Shown here: positions 16,795 to 24,411 of the stretch, piece by piece
Layout of the letters: each line of letters opens with the position of its first letter
Numbering within the stretch: the stretch's first letter is position 1
Virus record (IMG/VR): IMGVR_UViG_3300049482_000051
Coordinates: 1-52,570 of that record
From: a virus
Length of the DNA stretch: 52,570 nt
Direction: 5' to 3' (one strand)
Notes under the pieces: model-generated
Told to the model about the DNA's origin: nothing
The model's database searches: none
The model's input: only the letters and a program-made list of their open reading frames with translations
Position numbers and translations under genes: made by a program

Positions 16795-18327
16795 TTACCC
16801 TTTGGCGCCTACGAGAGTTTGTTCTTCCGGATCCCCGTCAATCGTCACGCTAAGCACTTCGTCGTACTTGGCTTGGATGCTGATACCCAGGTCACTCTTG
16901 ACGGTGAAGGTGTCGCGGTCCATGGCGGTCAAGCGACCGTCGAAGGCATGGGACTTCGCCAGAGTCTCGACGACCACATGGCAGCCGAGGTGATTCTGGA
17001 GGTCCTTCATCCTCGGTAGACTGAGCGTCAGTTGCGACGTGATGTCAGCGATGAAGCCCCAAGAGACTTGGCCAGTCCCGCCGTCATGGCGCTCATAGGA
17101 TAGGCCGATGTCGCTGATGGACGTGCAGACCCCGACGCGCTTCTCGTCGTTATTCAGGACGATCACGACACGCCGACCGATGAAGATACCCGCGTTGTTT
17201 GAGTGCCACACGGGCGTCAGAGTAACCGTGGAGGTCTCTTTGTTGGCCAGGTAGTCATTGATCGCGGCCTCGTCGGCAGCCGTGGCAGCTTCCAGGGCAT
17301 CCGTGTCGTCCTTAGGCTCTGCGAAGGCCAGGAGCGCGTCAGGTACGCCGGCGAGTTCTTTGGCGCTAAGGAGCTTCATGGCCCAGCGAACGGAGGGCTT
17401 GGTGGGCTTGAGGGTTTCGACTTGTTCGAGGACAAAGTCCAGGAAGTCCTCGCCCTCCTCGGGCAACCAGTCGTACCGATCGACTGCGTGCTTCAGGTCT
17501 TTGGCTTCGTCGATAGTCAGGATCTTGCGATGGACCAGAGAGCCGCAGCGCTTACCGAAGTTATCAGTAGCTTTCTTCCGAGCCTCTTTGTATGTCTCCA
17601 TGCGCTTTTTGGCCGCTTCGTGGTCGTACCCTTGGTTAGTCCCAGTATTGCTGCTGCTCCCGGCGTCTGGCTTCGTCGATGGACTGTTGCCAGTTTGCAT
17701 TGCTCGGCCCTGACGAAAATTTCCGGCCTGTGATCCTCCGGCCTGATGTGCTGGTGCCTTGTAAACCTGGTACCCCATGTTCGAGTAGATGAGGCCTGTC
17801 TCCTTGTCCTCGTACCAGCCACTCTTGTTCAGGAGAACCACGCCGCGTGGCTCGATCACGGCTACCTTGTTGCCGCCTCCCATATACTCCTCGACCAGAT
17901 GCTGCCATGGACGCTCCATGTACCAGCCGTCAGGCAGCTTGGTCAAGATGTCCTCAGTGAAGGCCGAGGTATCCGAGCGGCCCTTGCCATACTCCACGAG
18001 CTTCTGGTAGGGCAGGATGCCGTTGTGGGCCATCGCAACCTTGCCGTCCTTGACCCAAAACGGATGAGTATTGGCCTCGTCCTTGGATCCGTGGGTGCCG
18101 ATGCGGAAGTGCAGCATGTAGAAGATGTCTTTGGCTGGCAGGTCCAGCAGAGGCTGCATGGCGGCTCGGAAGTCTGCGAACTTCATGAGGCCCTTGACGA
18201 CGCTGATGCCGCCATTGACATCGGGGTAGGCGATGCCTGCACCGTCTGGATTACGGCTCCACATTTGCTGGAGAACTTCGTCCGTTGGGTGCGAAGCGCC
18301 GGAGACTTTGACTGCGATGATGCACAT
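16795..18327 (-). CDS. Class II glutamine amidotransferase (Ntn-hydrolase), GAT-II
   Basis: A 510-residue protein starting Met-Cys: after Met removal, Cys2 is the N-terminal nucleophile. Class II motifs follow: NPDGAGIAY (26-34), HFRIGTHG (73-80, R75) and AHNGIL (100-105). It therefore should release ammonia from glutamine, or cut a similar amide. Residues about 190-235 form a Gly/Ser/Gln/Asn-rich linker, then a helical and a beta-rich C-terminal domain of unknown role. AGGAC lies seven bases before the ATG. The adjacent upstream gene is an amidoligase, a pairing known from peptide- or metabolite-amidation systems. The ammonia acceptor is unknown. Confidence 0.88.
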   Translation of the reverse strand: MCIIAVKVSGASHPTDEVLQQMWSRNPDGAGIAYPDVNGGISVVKGLMKFADFRAAMQPLLDLPAKDIFYMLHFRIGTHGSKDEANTHPFWVKDGKVAMAHNGILPYQKLVEYGKGRSDTSAFTEDILTKLPDGWYMERPWQHLVEEYMGGGNKVAVIEPRGVVLLNKSGWYEDKETGLIYSNMGYQVYKAPAHQAGGSQAGNFRQGRAMQTGNSPSTKPDAGSSSNTGTNQGYDHEAAKKRMETYKEARKKATDNFGKRCGSLVHRKILTIDEAKDLKHAVDRYDWLPEEGEDFLDFVLEQVETLKPTKPSVRWAMKLLSAKELAGVPDALLAFAEPKDDTDALEAATAADEAAINDYLANKETSTVTLTPVWHSNNAGIFIGRRVVIVLNNDEKRVGVCTSISDIGLSYERHDGGTGQVSWGFIADITSQLTLSLPRMKDLQNHLGCHVVVETLAKSHAFDGRLTAMDRDTFTVKSDLGISIQAKYDEVLSVTIDGDPEEQTLVGAKG

Positions 18328-18368
18328 GGGTAACGTCCTGTATCTTAGGTTTAGGGTTTTTGGTTGGT

Positions 18369-20873
18369 TTAGAAGTCGTGACCGGCCACAGCGGCCCGTG
18401 CGTTGAAGGAAGCCAGGTGGTCAAGGACTGGTTTGTAGCGCTCTCCTTGTTCCGTGAGGAACTTCTTGTAGGACGCAATGCCGATCGTGCCGTTCTTGGG
18501 CAGGGCCTTGTTGCGACAATACTGGATGACGCTGTCGATGAAGAGCACATTGCGGCGGTACTCTGCATATGACGTGGTGGACTTGAAGATCCGGAACTCC
18601 ACGGTTTTCTCCGTCATGTTGACGGCAGCGTATCGCTGACTCTTCCGGGCGTCCAGGTCCGTGGCCAGATGGACCATTTCGCTGACCGGAGTACCTCGGG
18701 CGCCCCAGTCTAACGAAGCATACGTACTCCGTCGACCAGCAAAGTGAACCGTGAGTTCAGGATTGCCGTAGATGAAGCGCTGGACTCGGAGCAAGCCACG
18801 ACCGATTCGGCGTTCTAGGGTGGACTTTTCTCCTTGGGGTAAGGTGCTGGATAACACCTCGAAACCCGGTTTCGAGGTGTGGATATGAATACCACAGCAG
18901 TCGCGCTCAGCCATCTGGACGCTCAGGTACTGGAACAGCGTCTGGAGGGTGCCCTCGTTCTCGTCCATCCAGGCCAGCGAGAAGGGATGCGACACGAACT
19001 CGATACCATCGCCGATAGAGCCGTCGCGCTTGGCGTAGAAGAGGCCCTTGGACAGTTCAATGGCCCGCTTGGCTGTCGGAGTGCGCTCGTAGGCTCCTCG
19101 GCCACACAGTTCAACCTCAGTACCAAAGTACAGTGGTCCTACGCCGTGAAGACGGGCCTTGGGCTTGTAGCTATAGTCAGCGACGACCTGGAAGTTATTC
19201 TTGCGATAGCAGACAGCACAGACGCCGAAGACGTTTGAGGTGGCCTCGAAGCCCTGGCGACACCCCGGGCATTGGTCGACGTGGGAAGCGCAGGCGCCGC
19301 AGACCATATGGGTTGTCTCGTCGGCCCGGATAACAGTGAAGCCACGTTCGCGGCTATGAGCAGCGCCGCAGCGGGGGCATGTCTGGTTCAGGCGGCGAAG
19401 GACGGCCTGTTTGCCCTTGGCGGTAACGGGGTATTTAACTCCGTCGACCGTGATGCTCTCGGTGGGCTTTCCAAGCTTGGCCTTGCCGAGCGTGCCATTC
19501 TCGTTGTTGACCGTGAGGTACCATTCGCCGGGTGCTGCGAGCATACGGACAACGGTATAGCGTGAAATGTTGCTCTCTTCGGCGAAGCGACTTGGACGTT
19601 CAAGCATGGCCGAATGACCGAAGCTAACAAGGCGTGCAGTTCCCGGAAGGTCTGGAGTGCAGACATCAGATACCACGTCGCCGCCGAACATGAGATACAA
19701 GGCGCCTGGGACACGCGGGCCAGGTAGGTTGAGGGTGCCTTGAACAATGTGGGGTTCGAGGCCGTAGACCTGGTCTCCAGTGATGAGCAGTTGCATGCGA
19801 CGATCGCCGTCGGCCATGACAAAGGCGTCTTCTTCCTCAAAGTTGATGTCGACCTTGGACATGGTCCGGAGCCGCAGGGAACGAATGAGTGAGCCAGTCT
19901 CCAGGCAGGTCACGACGCAGCGACGACCGCTGTAGGTGATAATGGTACCAGGTTCAGGGATGTCAGACTTAGGACGCGGGGCTGCCCAAGTGATACCCTC
20001 GGGCTCTGGAACAGTGACAACAGGAAGGCCGCAGTAGCGCAGGCTTCCCTGGAAGAACTCGGACGACGGAGGAACATTGGAGTTCTCCTGGATGTTCTCC
20101 ATGAGAATGGCGCCGTTGTTGTCGACCCAGGCTACGCTCTTATCTGCGACGGCCAGGATCTTGCCATGTGCCTCGCCGTACTTGATGAACATACCGGGCT
20201 CGAACCGAGTAGTCGGGGCGACCGTAGTAAGCTGAGTGAATGGGCCTTTGAGGTCTCCCTGAGGAACGCGGCCCTCAAAGTCAGCGGGCTCAATGCCGTG
20301 ATCGCGGCGCTTGAAGATGCGCTGACGGCCTTCGTGGACAGCGTGAAACAGAGCGCCTGAGGGAACGTCGGTGACTTTGGTAGTGACACCATGAGTAGTT
20401 ACCGTAGTGCCGCCAGGATTGAACGGGCGGTTAGCGGCGTCGAGGAACTGACCAGTAGGCGAGAGGTGAAGAACCTGAACGCCGCCGTTCTTGCCGTGAA
20501 GGATGTTGGGACCTGCGATCATGAGGCGACCACCGCCTTCAAGCTCGAAGAGGCCTGGTTCTACGGTGAACGGAATGTTCGAGGTGTCAAGTTCATTGGC
20601 CTTGTAGGCCGCAGCGATGGCCGCGATGCCGTAGCCCGTGTAGAACTTGAAGCCGTCGACCGTCGAGGACGCGACGTTCTGAAATTGGTGTGTTGCCAGA
20701 GTTGCGGCAACGTTGATTTCTGGGCATGAACCAATGCGGTTCAGCGGTGACACGAAGAACCGGAGGCATCCGGAGCGATCGGTCACGGGAGGTTCGATGA
20801 CTCGGAAATGCGCGCCAGTCGTGTCGACCAGCACGGAGTCTTTGGTGATATCAGTGAGGGCCGAGATCGTCAT
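18369..20873 (-). CDS. Amidoligase (Amidoligase_2 type) with N-terminal extension and zinc ribbons
   Basis: An 834-residue protein. Residues 1-490 are beta-rich and unassigned. Four CxxC pairs (499/502, 525/528, 535/538, 552/555) make two zinc-ribbon-like elements. The C-terminal part (578-790) has the carboxylate-amine ligase pattern: FGTEVEL (E586, E588), KRDGSI (D617), IEFVSHP (E625), GIHIH (H663, H665) and the late NMTEKTVEFRIF (E759, R761). Such ligases use ATP to join an amine or amino acid to a carboxylate. With the neighbouring amidotransferase it could modify a peptide, protein or cell-wall precursor. AAGGAAA precedes the start. A terminator lies just upstream, so it is likely to have its own promoter. 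Confidence 0.85.
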   Translation of the reverse strand: MTISALTDITKDSVLVDTTGAHFRVIEPPVTDRSGCLRFFVSPLNRIGSCPEINVAATLATHQFQNVASSTVDGFKFYTGYGIAAIAAAYKANELDTSNIPFTVEPGLFELEGGGRLMIAGPNILHGKNGGVQVLHLSPTGQFLDAANRPFNPGGTTVTTHGVTTKVTDVPSGALFHAVHEGRQRIFKRRDHGIEPADFEGRVPQGDLKGPFTQLTTVAPTTRFEPGMFIKYGEAHGKILAVADKSVAWVDNNGAILMENIQENSNVPPSSEFFQGSLRYCGLPVVTVPEPEGITWAAPRPKSDIPEPGTIITYSGRRCVVTCLETGSLIRSLRLRTMSKVDINFEEEDAFVMADGDRRMQLLITGDQVYGLEPHIVQGTLNLPGPRVPGALYLMFGGDVVSDVCTPDLPGTARLVSFGHSAMLERPSRFAEESNISRYTVVRMLAAPGEWYLTVNNENGTLGKAKLGKPTESITVDGVKYPVTAKGKQAVLRRLNQTCPRCGAAHSRERGFTVIRADETTHMVCGACASHVDQCPGCRQGFEATSNVFGVCAVCYRKNNFQVVADYSYKPKARLHGVGPLYFGTEVELCGRGAYERTPTAKRAIELSKGLFYAKRDGSIGDGIEFVSHPFSLAWMDENEGTLQTLFQYLSVQMAERDCCGIHIHTSKPGFEVLSSTLPQGEKSTLERRIGRGLLRVQRFIYGNPELTVHFAGRRSTYASLDWGARGTPVSEMVHLATDLDARKSQRYAAVNMTEKTVEFRIFKSTTSYAEYRRNVLFIDSVIQYCRNKALPKNGTIGIASYKKFLTEQGERYKPVLDHLASFNARAAVAGHDF

Positions 20874-20909
20874 GGGGTTTCCTTGAGTTGTAACTTCGTT
20901 ATTTCACAC

Positions 20910-20940
20910 AAAAATACCCAGGGTTTGTAGTCCCCTGGGT
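20910..20940 (-). terminator. Intrinsic terminator after the 68-aa gene (minus strand)
   Basis: On the minus strand an 8-bp perfect stem ACCCAGGG/CCCTGGGT with a nine-base loop (20940-20916) is followed by ATTTTTG. It stops transcription from upstream minus genes before the amidoligase gene. Confidence 0.8.
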
Positions 20941-20965
20941 CAGAGCCGCTTCTACTTTCGTAGAA

Positions 20966-21172
20966 TTACGGGTTCTTGATTTCCAACTGCACGGTCTTCA
21001 CAAAGCTCAGGCCACGGGCACTGCGGATGTGATTGCGCGCATTGCGCTCAGTGCGGTACGTCTTCGCACCGGGTTCGATGTTGCCCGCAGCGTCCTTGTA
21101 GACGTTGACGAAGAACTTCACGGTTGCCGCAGCGGCAACGGGGGCGACGAGGGTCTGCTGGAAACGGGACAT
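20966..21172 (-). CDS. Small basic protein (68 aa) upstream of the amidoligase
   Basis: A 68-residue protein with AGGAG six bases before the ATG. It has an alanine/valine-rich N-terminal part, then TVKFFVNVYKD, a basic helix and a short EIKNP tail. It is followed by an intrinsic terminator. It could be a substrate or partner of the amidoligase system, but the terminator between them argues against a shared transcript. Function unknown. Confidence 0.7.
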   Translation of the reverse strand: MSRFQQTLVAPVAAAATVKFFVNVYKDAAGNIEPGAKTYRTERNARNHIRSARGLSFVKTVQLEIKNP

Positions 21173-21366
21173 GATAACTCCTGCTGCCGGTTAAGGCGTG
21201 CCCATCAGTGTGTCGATGGGGGTTCCCTTGAGCGCAAGGTAGGGCGGTGACACGGACGTGTACACTACAGCGCGGGTACCGTAGCTGAGGAGGCTACGGC
21301 TTATTACTCACGCGCTGTTTCGGCCACTCAGGCCATCTTCAGGTGTACTAGCGTAGCTAGACTAAC
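21173..21366. promoter_or_regulatory. Non-coding gap with hairpin CCGTAGC/GCTACGG and CGTGTACACT motif
   Basis: A 194-base gap upstream of the 68-aa gene. It holds a perfect 7-bp stem CCGTAGC/GCTACGG (21279-21299, seven-base loop) and CGTGTACACT (21257-21266), which recurs in the gap at 24912-24921. No clear sigma70 promoter was found. The shared motif and location suggest a regulatory site controlling leftward transcription. Confidence 0.45.
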
Positions 21367-21582
21367 TTAGAACTTCCTAGAGTTCTTAGCGCGCTGATAG
21401 TCAGCCCAGTAGCCGAAGCCACCGGCAATAATGATGACCAGGAGCATGATGAACCAGAAGGTTACAAGGCCAAGCAACGGCGACATCACCCAGAACCAGG
21501 ACCATGCGGCAATGGCTGTGAGTCCTGCGAGTTTGCAGAAGATGAAGGCGGCTTGGAGCATGGCGATGATAGCGGTGAGCAT
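21367..21582 (-). CDS. Small membrane protein with two or three helices
   Basis: A 71-residue protein that is almost entirely hydrophobic up to residue 57, giving two long or three short helices, and ends in a basic tail (QRAKNSRKF). Size and topology resemble small holins, with basic C-terminal residues facing the cytoplasm. There is no adjacent endolysin, so a holin role is a guess. GGAAAT precedes its ATG, and a terminator-like RNA lies just upstream. Confidence 0.65.
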   Translation of the reverse strand: MLTAIIAMLQAAFIFCKLAGLTAIAAWSWFWVMSPLLGLVTFWFIMLLVIIIAGGFGYWADYQRAKNSRKF

Positions 21583-21601
21583 GTGATTTCCTGTTTTCTG
21601 T

Positions 21602-21684
21602 GTAGCTTAGCTACAACAAAAAGCCGCCGTGCACGAACCCCCAAGACCCGCAGGTCGCATGGATGGGCTTACTGGCACGGCGGC
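21602..21684 (-). ncRNA. Structured RNA/terminator with 9-bp closing stem
   Basis: On the minus strand GCCGCCGTG (21684-21676) pairs with CACGGCGGC (21631-21623), enclosing 44 bases that can form inner stems (CCCA/TGGG and GACC/GGTC), followed at once by TTTTTG. A small hairpin GTAGC/GCTAC (21602-21614) comes next. The T-tract makes it terminator-like, but the large structured loop is unusual and faintly tRNA-like (a seven-base acceptor-like end). It is too short and has no proper T-arm for a tRNA. Confidence 0.5.
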
Positions 21685-21722
21685 TGAGTGGTAACGTAGA
21701 GTTCTTTGAACTATGTCAAGAA

Positions 21723-21806
21723 CTATTTTGAGGCCTTGATGAATCGATAGACAGAGTAGATCCAGATGAGCCATAGAATAGCGTAGACGACGAGGAACGT
21801 AGTCAT
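21723..21806 (-). CDS. Tiny membrane protein (27 aa)
   Basis: A 28-codon frame beginning MTTFLVVYAILWLIWIYS, one hydrophobic helix, then a short basic tail. Its ATG overlaps the previous stop in an ATGA. It ends before the structured RNA. The coupled start and the coherent hydrophobic helix support a real gene. Function unknown. Confidence 0.55.
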   Translation of the reverse strand: MTTFLVVYAILWLIWIYSVYRFIKASK

Positions 21807-22018
21807 ACAGCCAGGAGGGCTTCGGTATCCAAGCCGTACTCAAGGCCAATGTCACGGGCTTCTTCATGCCACTTAGTTCGGTGGAACTGTGACATGGTTG
21901 TGCGAAAGTCATTGAGCATGTCGCGCTCATTGACGCCTCTCGCCTGGGGGAACGGCTTCCCTGAGAACATGGCTACGACGCAGGAGTTGTAGAAGCCCTG
22001 AAGCTTCGTGAGGGTCAT
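21803..22018 (-). CDS. Small hypothetical protein (71 aa)
   Basis: A 71-residue soluble protein, MTLTKLQGFYNSCVVAMFSG..., mainly helical with charged residues in the second half. It is coupled by four-base overlaps (ATGA) to genes on both sides. A different frame (21607-21930) is open here but lies across the structured RNA and was not chosen. Function unknown. Confidence 0.65.
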   Translation of the reverse strand: MTLTKLQGFYNSCVVAMFSGKPFPQARGVNERDMLNDFRTTMSQFHRTKWHEEARDIGLEYGLDTEALLAV

Positions 22019-22317
22019 GACTGGCTTTCTTGGGCGATAGGACGGCGGGGAGAGCCTGAGGCGTCTTGAAGCGCAAAGGCGAGGTTGTTGAGGCGAGTGT
22101 TCATCATTTCTTGGAGCTCTGGGCCACGAGAGAGGATCTCAACGCCTGGGTGCTCAGAGCCACTGGCCTGGGCTAGGAACACAAGGAGTTCGTCGCCTGC
22201 GCTGGCGGCTTTGTGGAGCGCAAGGCCGAGGGCTCGGAGTTTTGAGATAACTAGGTACTGGAAGCAAATGATGAACAGGGCAATAGCGAGGGCTATTGAG
22301 AGGATGAGGGTGGTCAT
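22015..22317 (-). CDS. Single-pass membrane protein (100 aa)
   Basis: A 100-residue protein with a strong N-terminal membrane helix (about residues 3-25) and a polar domain containing short helices and a basic tail. The topology could place the C-terminal domain in either compartment. ATGA overlaps couple it to genes before and after. Function unknown. Confidence 0.7.
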   Translation of the reverse strand: MTTLILSIALAIALFIICFQYLVISKLRALGLALHKAASAGDELLVFLAQASGSEHPGVEILSRGPELQEMMNTRLNNLAFALQDASGSPRRPIAQESQS

Positions 22318-22577
22318 GGTTCTTTCCAGACTAGTTTAACGCGGACTACGAGGCACGTGGGGCCTGCGCGTCGATTGGCTCCTAGGCCAGGCACTGGGGC
22401 CGTAGCGTGCTCGAAGTGGGTGCGGTACTCTACGCAGTCGTGGTACGGCAGTGCCCTGGTGTTCGAGGTCTTAACGTAGGTGTAGGTATCAAAGTCAGCT
22501 GGGCATCCAAAGACTTCGCCGATGGCCAGGTCTTTGAATTCCAGGGTGTTTCCGGTGGCTAGGGCTTTCCAGGGCAT
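22314..22577 (-). CDS. MPW-family paralogue 1
   Basis: An 87-residue protein starting MPW. It has a central FKDLAIGEVF, then TYVKTSN, and ends VRVKLVWKEP. The pattern F-x-DL-xx-G-xx-F, then Y-x-K, then a late strand resembles a small beta domain common in phages. First of eight adjacent relatives. Confidence 0.75.
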   Translation of the reverse strand: MPWKALATGNTLEFKDLAIGEVFGCPADFDTYTYVKTSNTRALPYHDCVEYRTHFEHATAPVPGLGANRRAGPTCLVVRVKLVWKEP

Positions 22578-22579
22578 GT

Positions 22580-22831
22580 CTAGTTACTCCAGCGGAACTT
22601 CAAGGTGTTGAATATAGGGCCATCGCTGGCGCTTGCATGACGCGCAATGGCCGGGGAGCGCGGAGGAATCACAGGCTGTTCGCCGGGGGTGAAGTAATCC
22701 CAGTGGTTTTGGAGAGGCCCTGTCTTTAGCCAGAACTTGGTGGCGGCCATGTGGGCTCGGGAGAACACAGTGCCAACTTCCATAGACTCAAAGGTTACGT
22801 CGCGCTTTACTACTGAGAATGTCCAGGGCAT
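22580..22831 (-). CDS. MPW-family paralogue 2
   Basis: An 83-residue protein, MPWTFSVV..., with TFESMEVGTVF and a WLKTG segment, ending LKFRWSN. It is two bases from its downstream neighbour and keeps the aromatic strand near the C-terminus. The middle is variable and proline-rich. Confidence 0.75.
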   Translation of the reverse strand: MPWTFSVVKRDVTFESMEVGTVFSRAHMAATKFWLKTGPLQNHWDYFTPGEQPVIPPRSPAIARHASASDGPIFNTLKFRWSN

Positions 22832-22832
22832 T

Positions 22833-23093
22833 TTAGTCCTTCCATTCTAGGCGGTACATGAACACCTTTGCGTTGTCACGGAAGGGTGAGTGTATTCTGG
22901 CAACTGGAGAAGCCTTGGGTACGGGGCCTTCGTTGGAGTCGGAGGTGTTTATGGAGAAGCACTCGGTTTCGGTGTGCTTGACGCGGCCTGGATAGCGATA
23001 GCCGGGGGAATAGGTATGTAGGGATACGCCTAGGCCTATTGGTACATTGCGGAATGTGCTTAGGCCAAGGCAGGATTTGATGACCCAGGGCAT
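22833..23093 (-). CDS. MPW-family paralogue 3
   Basis: An 86-residue protein, MPWVIKSC..., with FRNVPIGLGV and a tail YRLEWKD. A short G-P-V-P segment precedes the C-terminal strand. A single base separates it from each neighbour. Confidence 0.75.
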   Translation of the reverse strand: MPWVIKSCLGLSTFRNVPIGLGVSLHTYSPGYRYPGRVKHTETECFSINTSDSNEGPVPKASPVARIHSPFRDNAKVFMYRLEWKD

Positions 23094-23094
23094 T

Positions 23095-23346
23095 TTAATC
23101 TCTCCATTCTAGCTTTATTTGGTGCCAGGATTGTTCTGGGCTATGCGAGCCTCGGCTACTGTCGAGGGGTCGTGGTATGGGAATATATCCGCGATCTAGC
23201 CTTTGGAGCCTGCCCTCGTGGTTGAGAATCAACACGGACCCAACCTCTTCGCCTACTGTGTTCTCCATGCACTGAATCGTTGAGCCTGGAGGCAGGTGCT
23301 TCATGAGGCTAGGATGATCTGCTATCCAGGTGACAATCCATGGCAT
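23095..23346 (-). CDS. MPW-family paralogue 4
   Basis: The start is the ATG at 23346 (MPWIVTWI...); a longer frame from 23406 lies over the preceding gene. The 83-residue product ends IKLEWRD like paralogue 3 and has a P-I-P-R-P segment. The N-terminal GEEVGS part is more polar than in its relatives. Confidence 0.75.
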   Translation of the reverse strand: MPWIVTWIADHPSLMKHLPPGSTIQCMENTVGEEVGSVLILNHEGRLQRLDRGYIPIPRPLDSSRGSHSPEQSWHQIKLEWRD

Positions 23347-23348
23347 GA

Positions 23349-23585
23349 CTAAACATCCTTGGTGGTGAGGGTGCCCTCCAGTTCGATAACTTCGTATCCT
23401 ACGCACCAGACGTGCTCTTTGCCAGACTCGGTGCCAGTAAGGGTCATGGAGCCATTGGTGCTATGTTTCAGCTTCATGAACACAACGCCGGGGAACTTCT
23501 CGTCCCGGAATAGGTCTCCGCCTTCCAGGTGGTCGATGACAACTTTGCGGCCCCGGACTTCGCGGTTCAAGGTAATGCGTGGCAT
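23349..23585 (-). CDS. MPW-like paralogue 5 (divergent)
   Basis: A 78-residue protein starting MPRITLN, with IDHLEGGDLF and GVVFMKLKHS. It lacks the Trp at position 3 and the final Trp strand, but keeps the G-x-x-F and Lys pattern. It may be a distant relative kept in the array, or an unrelated small gene of the same fold. Confidence 0.65.
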   Translation of the reverse strand: MPRITLNREVRGRKVVIDHLEGGDLFRDEKFPGVVFMKLKHSTNGSMTLTGTESGKEHVWCVGYEVIELEGTLTTKDV

Positions 23586-23586
23586 G

Positions 23587-23847
23587 TTATATTTCCTTGT
23601 ATTCTACGTTTACGAGTTGGCACTTATAGTCTGGACGCAGGAACACATTCTCGGCCACGGGGCTCTGGATTGAAGGCGTGGGACTTAGGGTCAACGGGGA
23701 GTAGCTATGCGCGTCGCGCTTGATGAGGGGAGTCCAGGCGGTGTCGCCTATGTGAAGGTCTGCGTGGCCTATGATAGACCAAGTTTGCCCTACGGCCATG
23801 TCGCCGAAGCGAATGTGAGGGCCTACGCTTTTTATTACCCAGGTCAT
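23587..23847 (-). CDS. MPW-family paralogue 6
   Basis: The start chosen by alignment to relatives is the ATG at 23847 (MTWVIKSV, 86 residues), with AGGA nearby; an ATG four codons upstream at 23859 overlaps the previous stop in an ATGA. It has FGDMAVGQTW, then TPLIKRD and SPTPS, and ends VNVEYKEI, where Tyr replaces the usual Trp. Confidence 0.7.
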   Translation of the reverse strand: MTWVIKSVGPHIRFGDMAVGQTWSIIGHADLHIGDTAWTPLIKRDAHSYSPLTLSPTPSIQSPVAENVFLRPDYKCQLVNVEYKEI

Positions 23848-23855
23848 AAGGATCC

Positions 23856-24122
23856 TCATTCAATCCAGGCTAGGGTGGCGCGGTAGACCAGGTGTTCATC
23901 ACTGTAGTATTCGTGGTATCCGTTGAGTGAGGGAACGGGAGTAGCGCCATGGTGCCTAGGGTGGTTTGCGTCAACATACTGTTCGGGGCCGACCTTGATG
24001 AGGGTGTAGAGGTGTCTGGTCATGAGCAACTCGGGATCGCACGCTGTGGCCCAGGCTTCTCCGACTCCGATTTCAGAGAACGGAACGCGGGTATTAGATA
24101 TGCTTCGCATTACCCAGGGCAT
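23856..24122 (-). CDS. MPW-family paralogue 7
   Basis: An 88-residue protein, MPWVMRSI..., with FSEIGVGEAWA, YTLIKVG, then TPVPSLNG and a tail RATLAWIE. Most similar to paralogue 8, sharing GEAWA and LIK, so the two may be the latest duplication. Confidence 0.78.
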   Translation of the reverse strand: MPWVMRSISNTRVPFSEIGVGEAWATACDPELLMTRHLYTLIKVGPEQYVDANHPRHHGATPVPSLNGYHEYYSDEHLVYRATLAWIE

Positions 24123-24125
24123 AGG

Positions 24126-24404
24126 CTACTCCACATAGGTAAGGATGGCTTTGTAGACAGTGCGGGATGGGGAGAAGTCATGACGGGTCCAGGTGCTTGA
24201 TACCCGCAATGAGGACAGATCAGGAACGGGTAATAGGGCTAGCGTTACATCAAGGTACAGGTGGTCATCGAACTTTATGAGGGACCTGACTCCTGGATTC
24301 ATGATGTAGTAGGGCACTTCGTAGCTTGATGCCCAGGCTTCTCCGGGGAGTAGGGTGCCATAAAGCACGGGCTCGGGGTTTATGGATTTCATTAGCCAGG
24401 GCAT
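24126..24404 (-). CDS. MPW-family paralogue 8
   Basis: A 92-residue protein, MPWLMKSI..., with LLPGEAWASSY, RSLIKFD and PVPDLSS, ending AILTYVE. Shares GEAWA and SLIK with paralogue 7. First gene of the array in the direction of transcription. Confidence 0.78.
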   Translation of the reverse strand: MPWLMKSINPEPVLYGTLLPGEAWASSYEVPYYIMNPGVRSLIKFDDHLYLDVTLALLPVPDLSSLRVSSTWTRHDFSPSRTVYKAILTYVE

Positions 24405-24411
24405 AGGACAC

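Noticed and set aside
21623-21684. tRNA-like folding
   Set aside because: Only 62 bases, with no correct D, anticodon or T arm; better explained as a terminator-like structured RNA.
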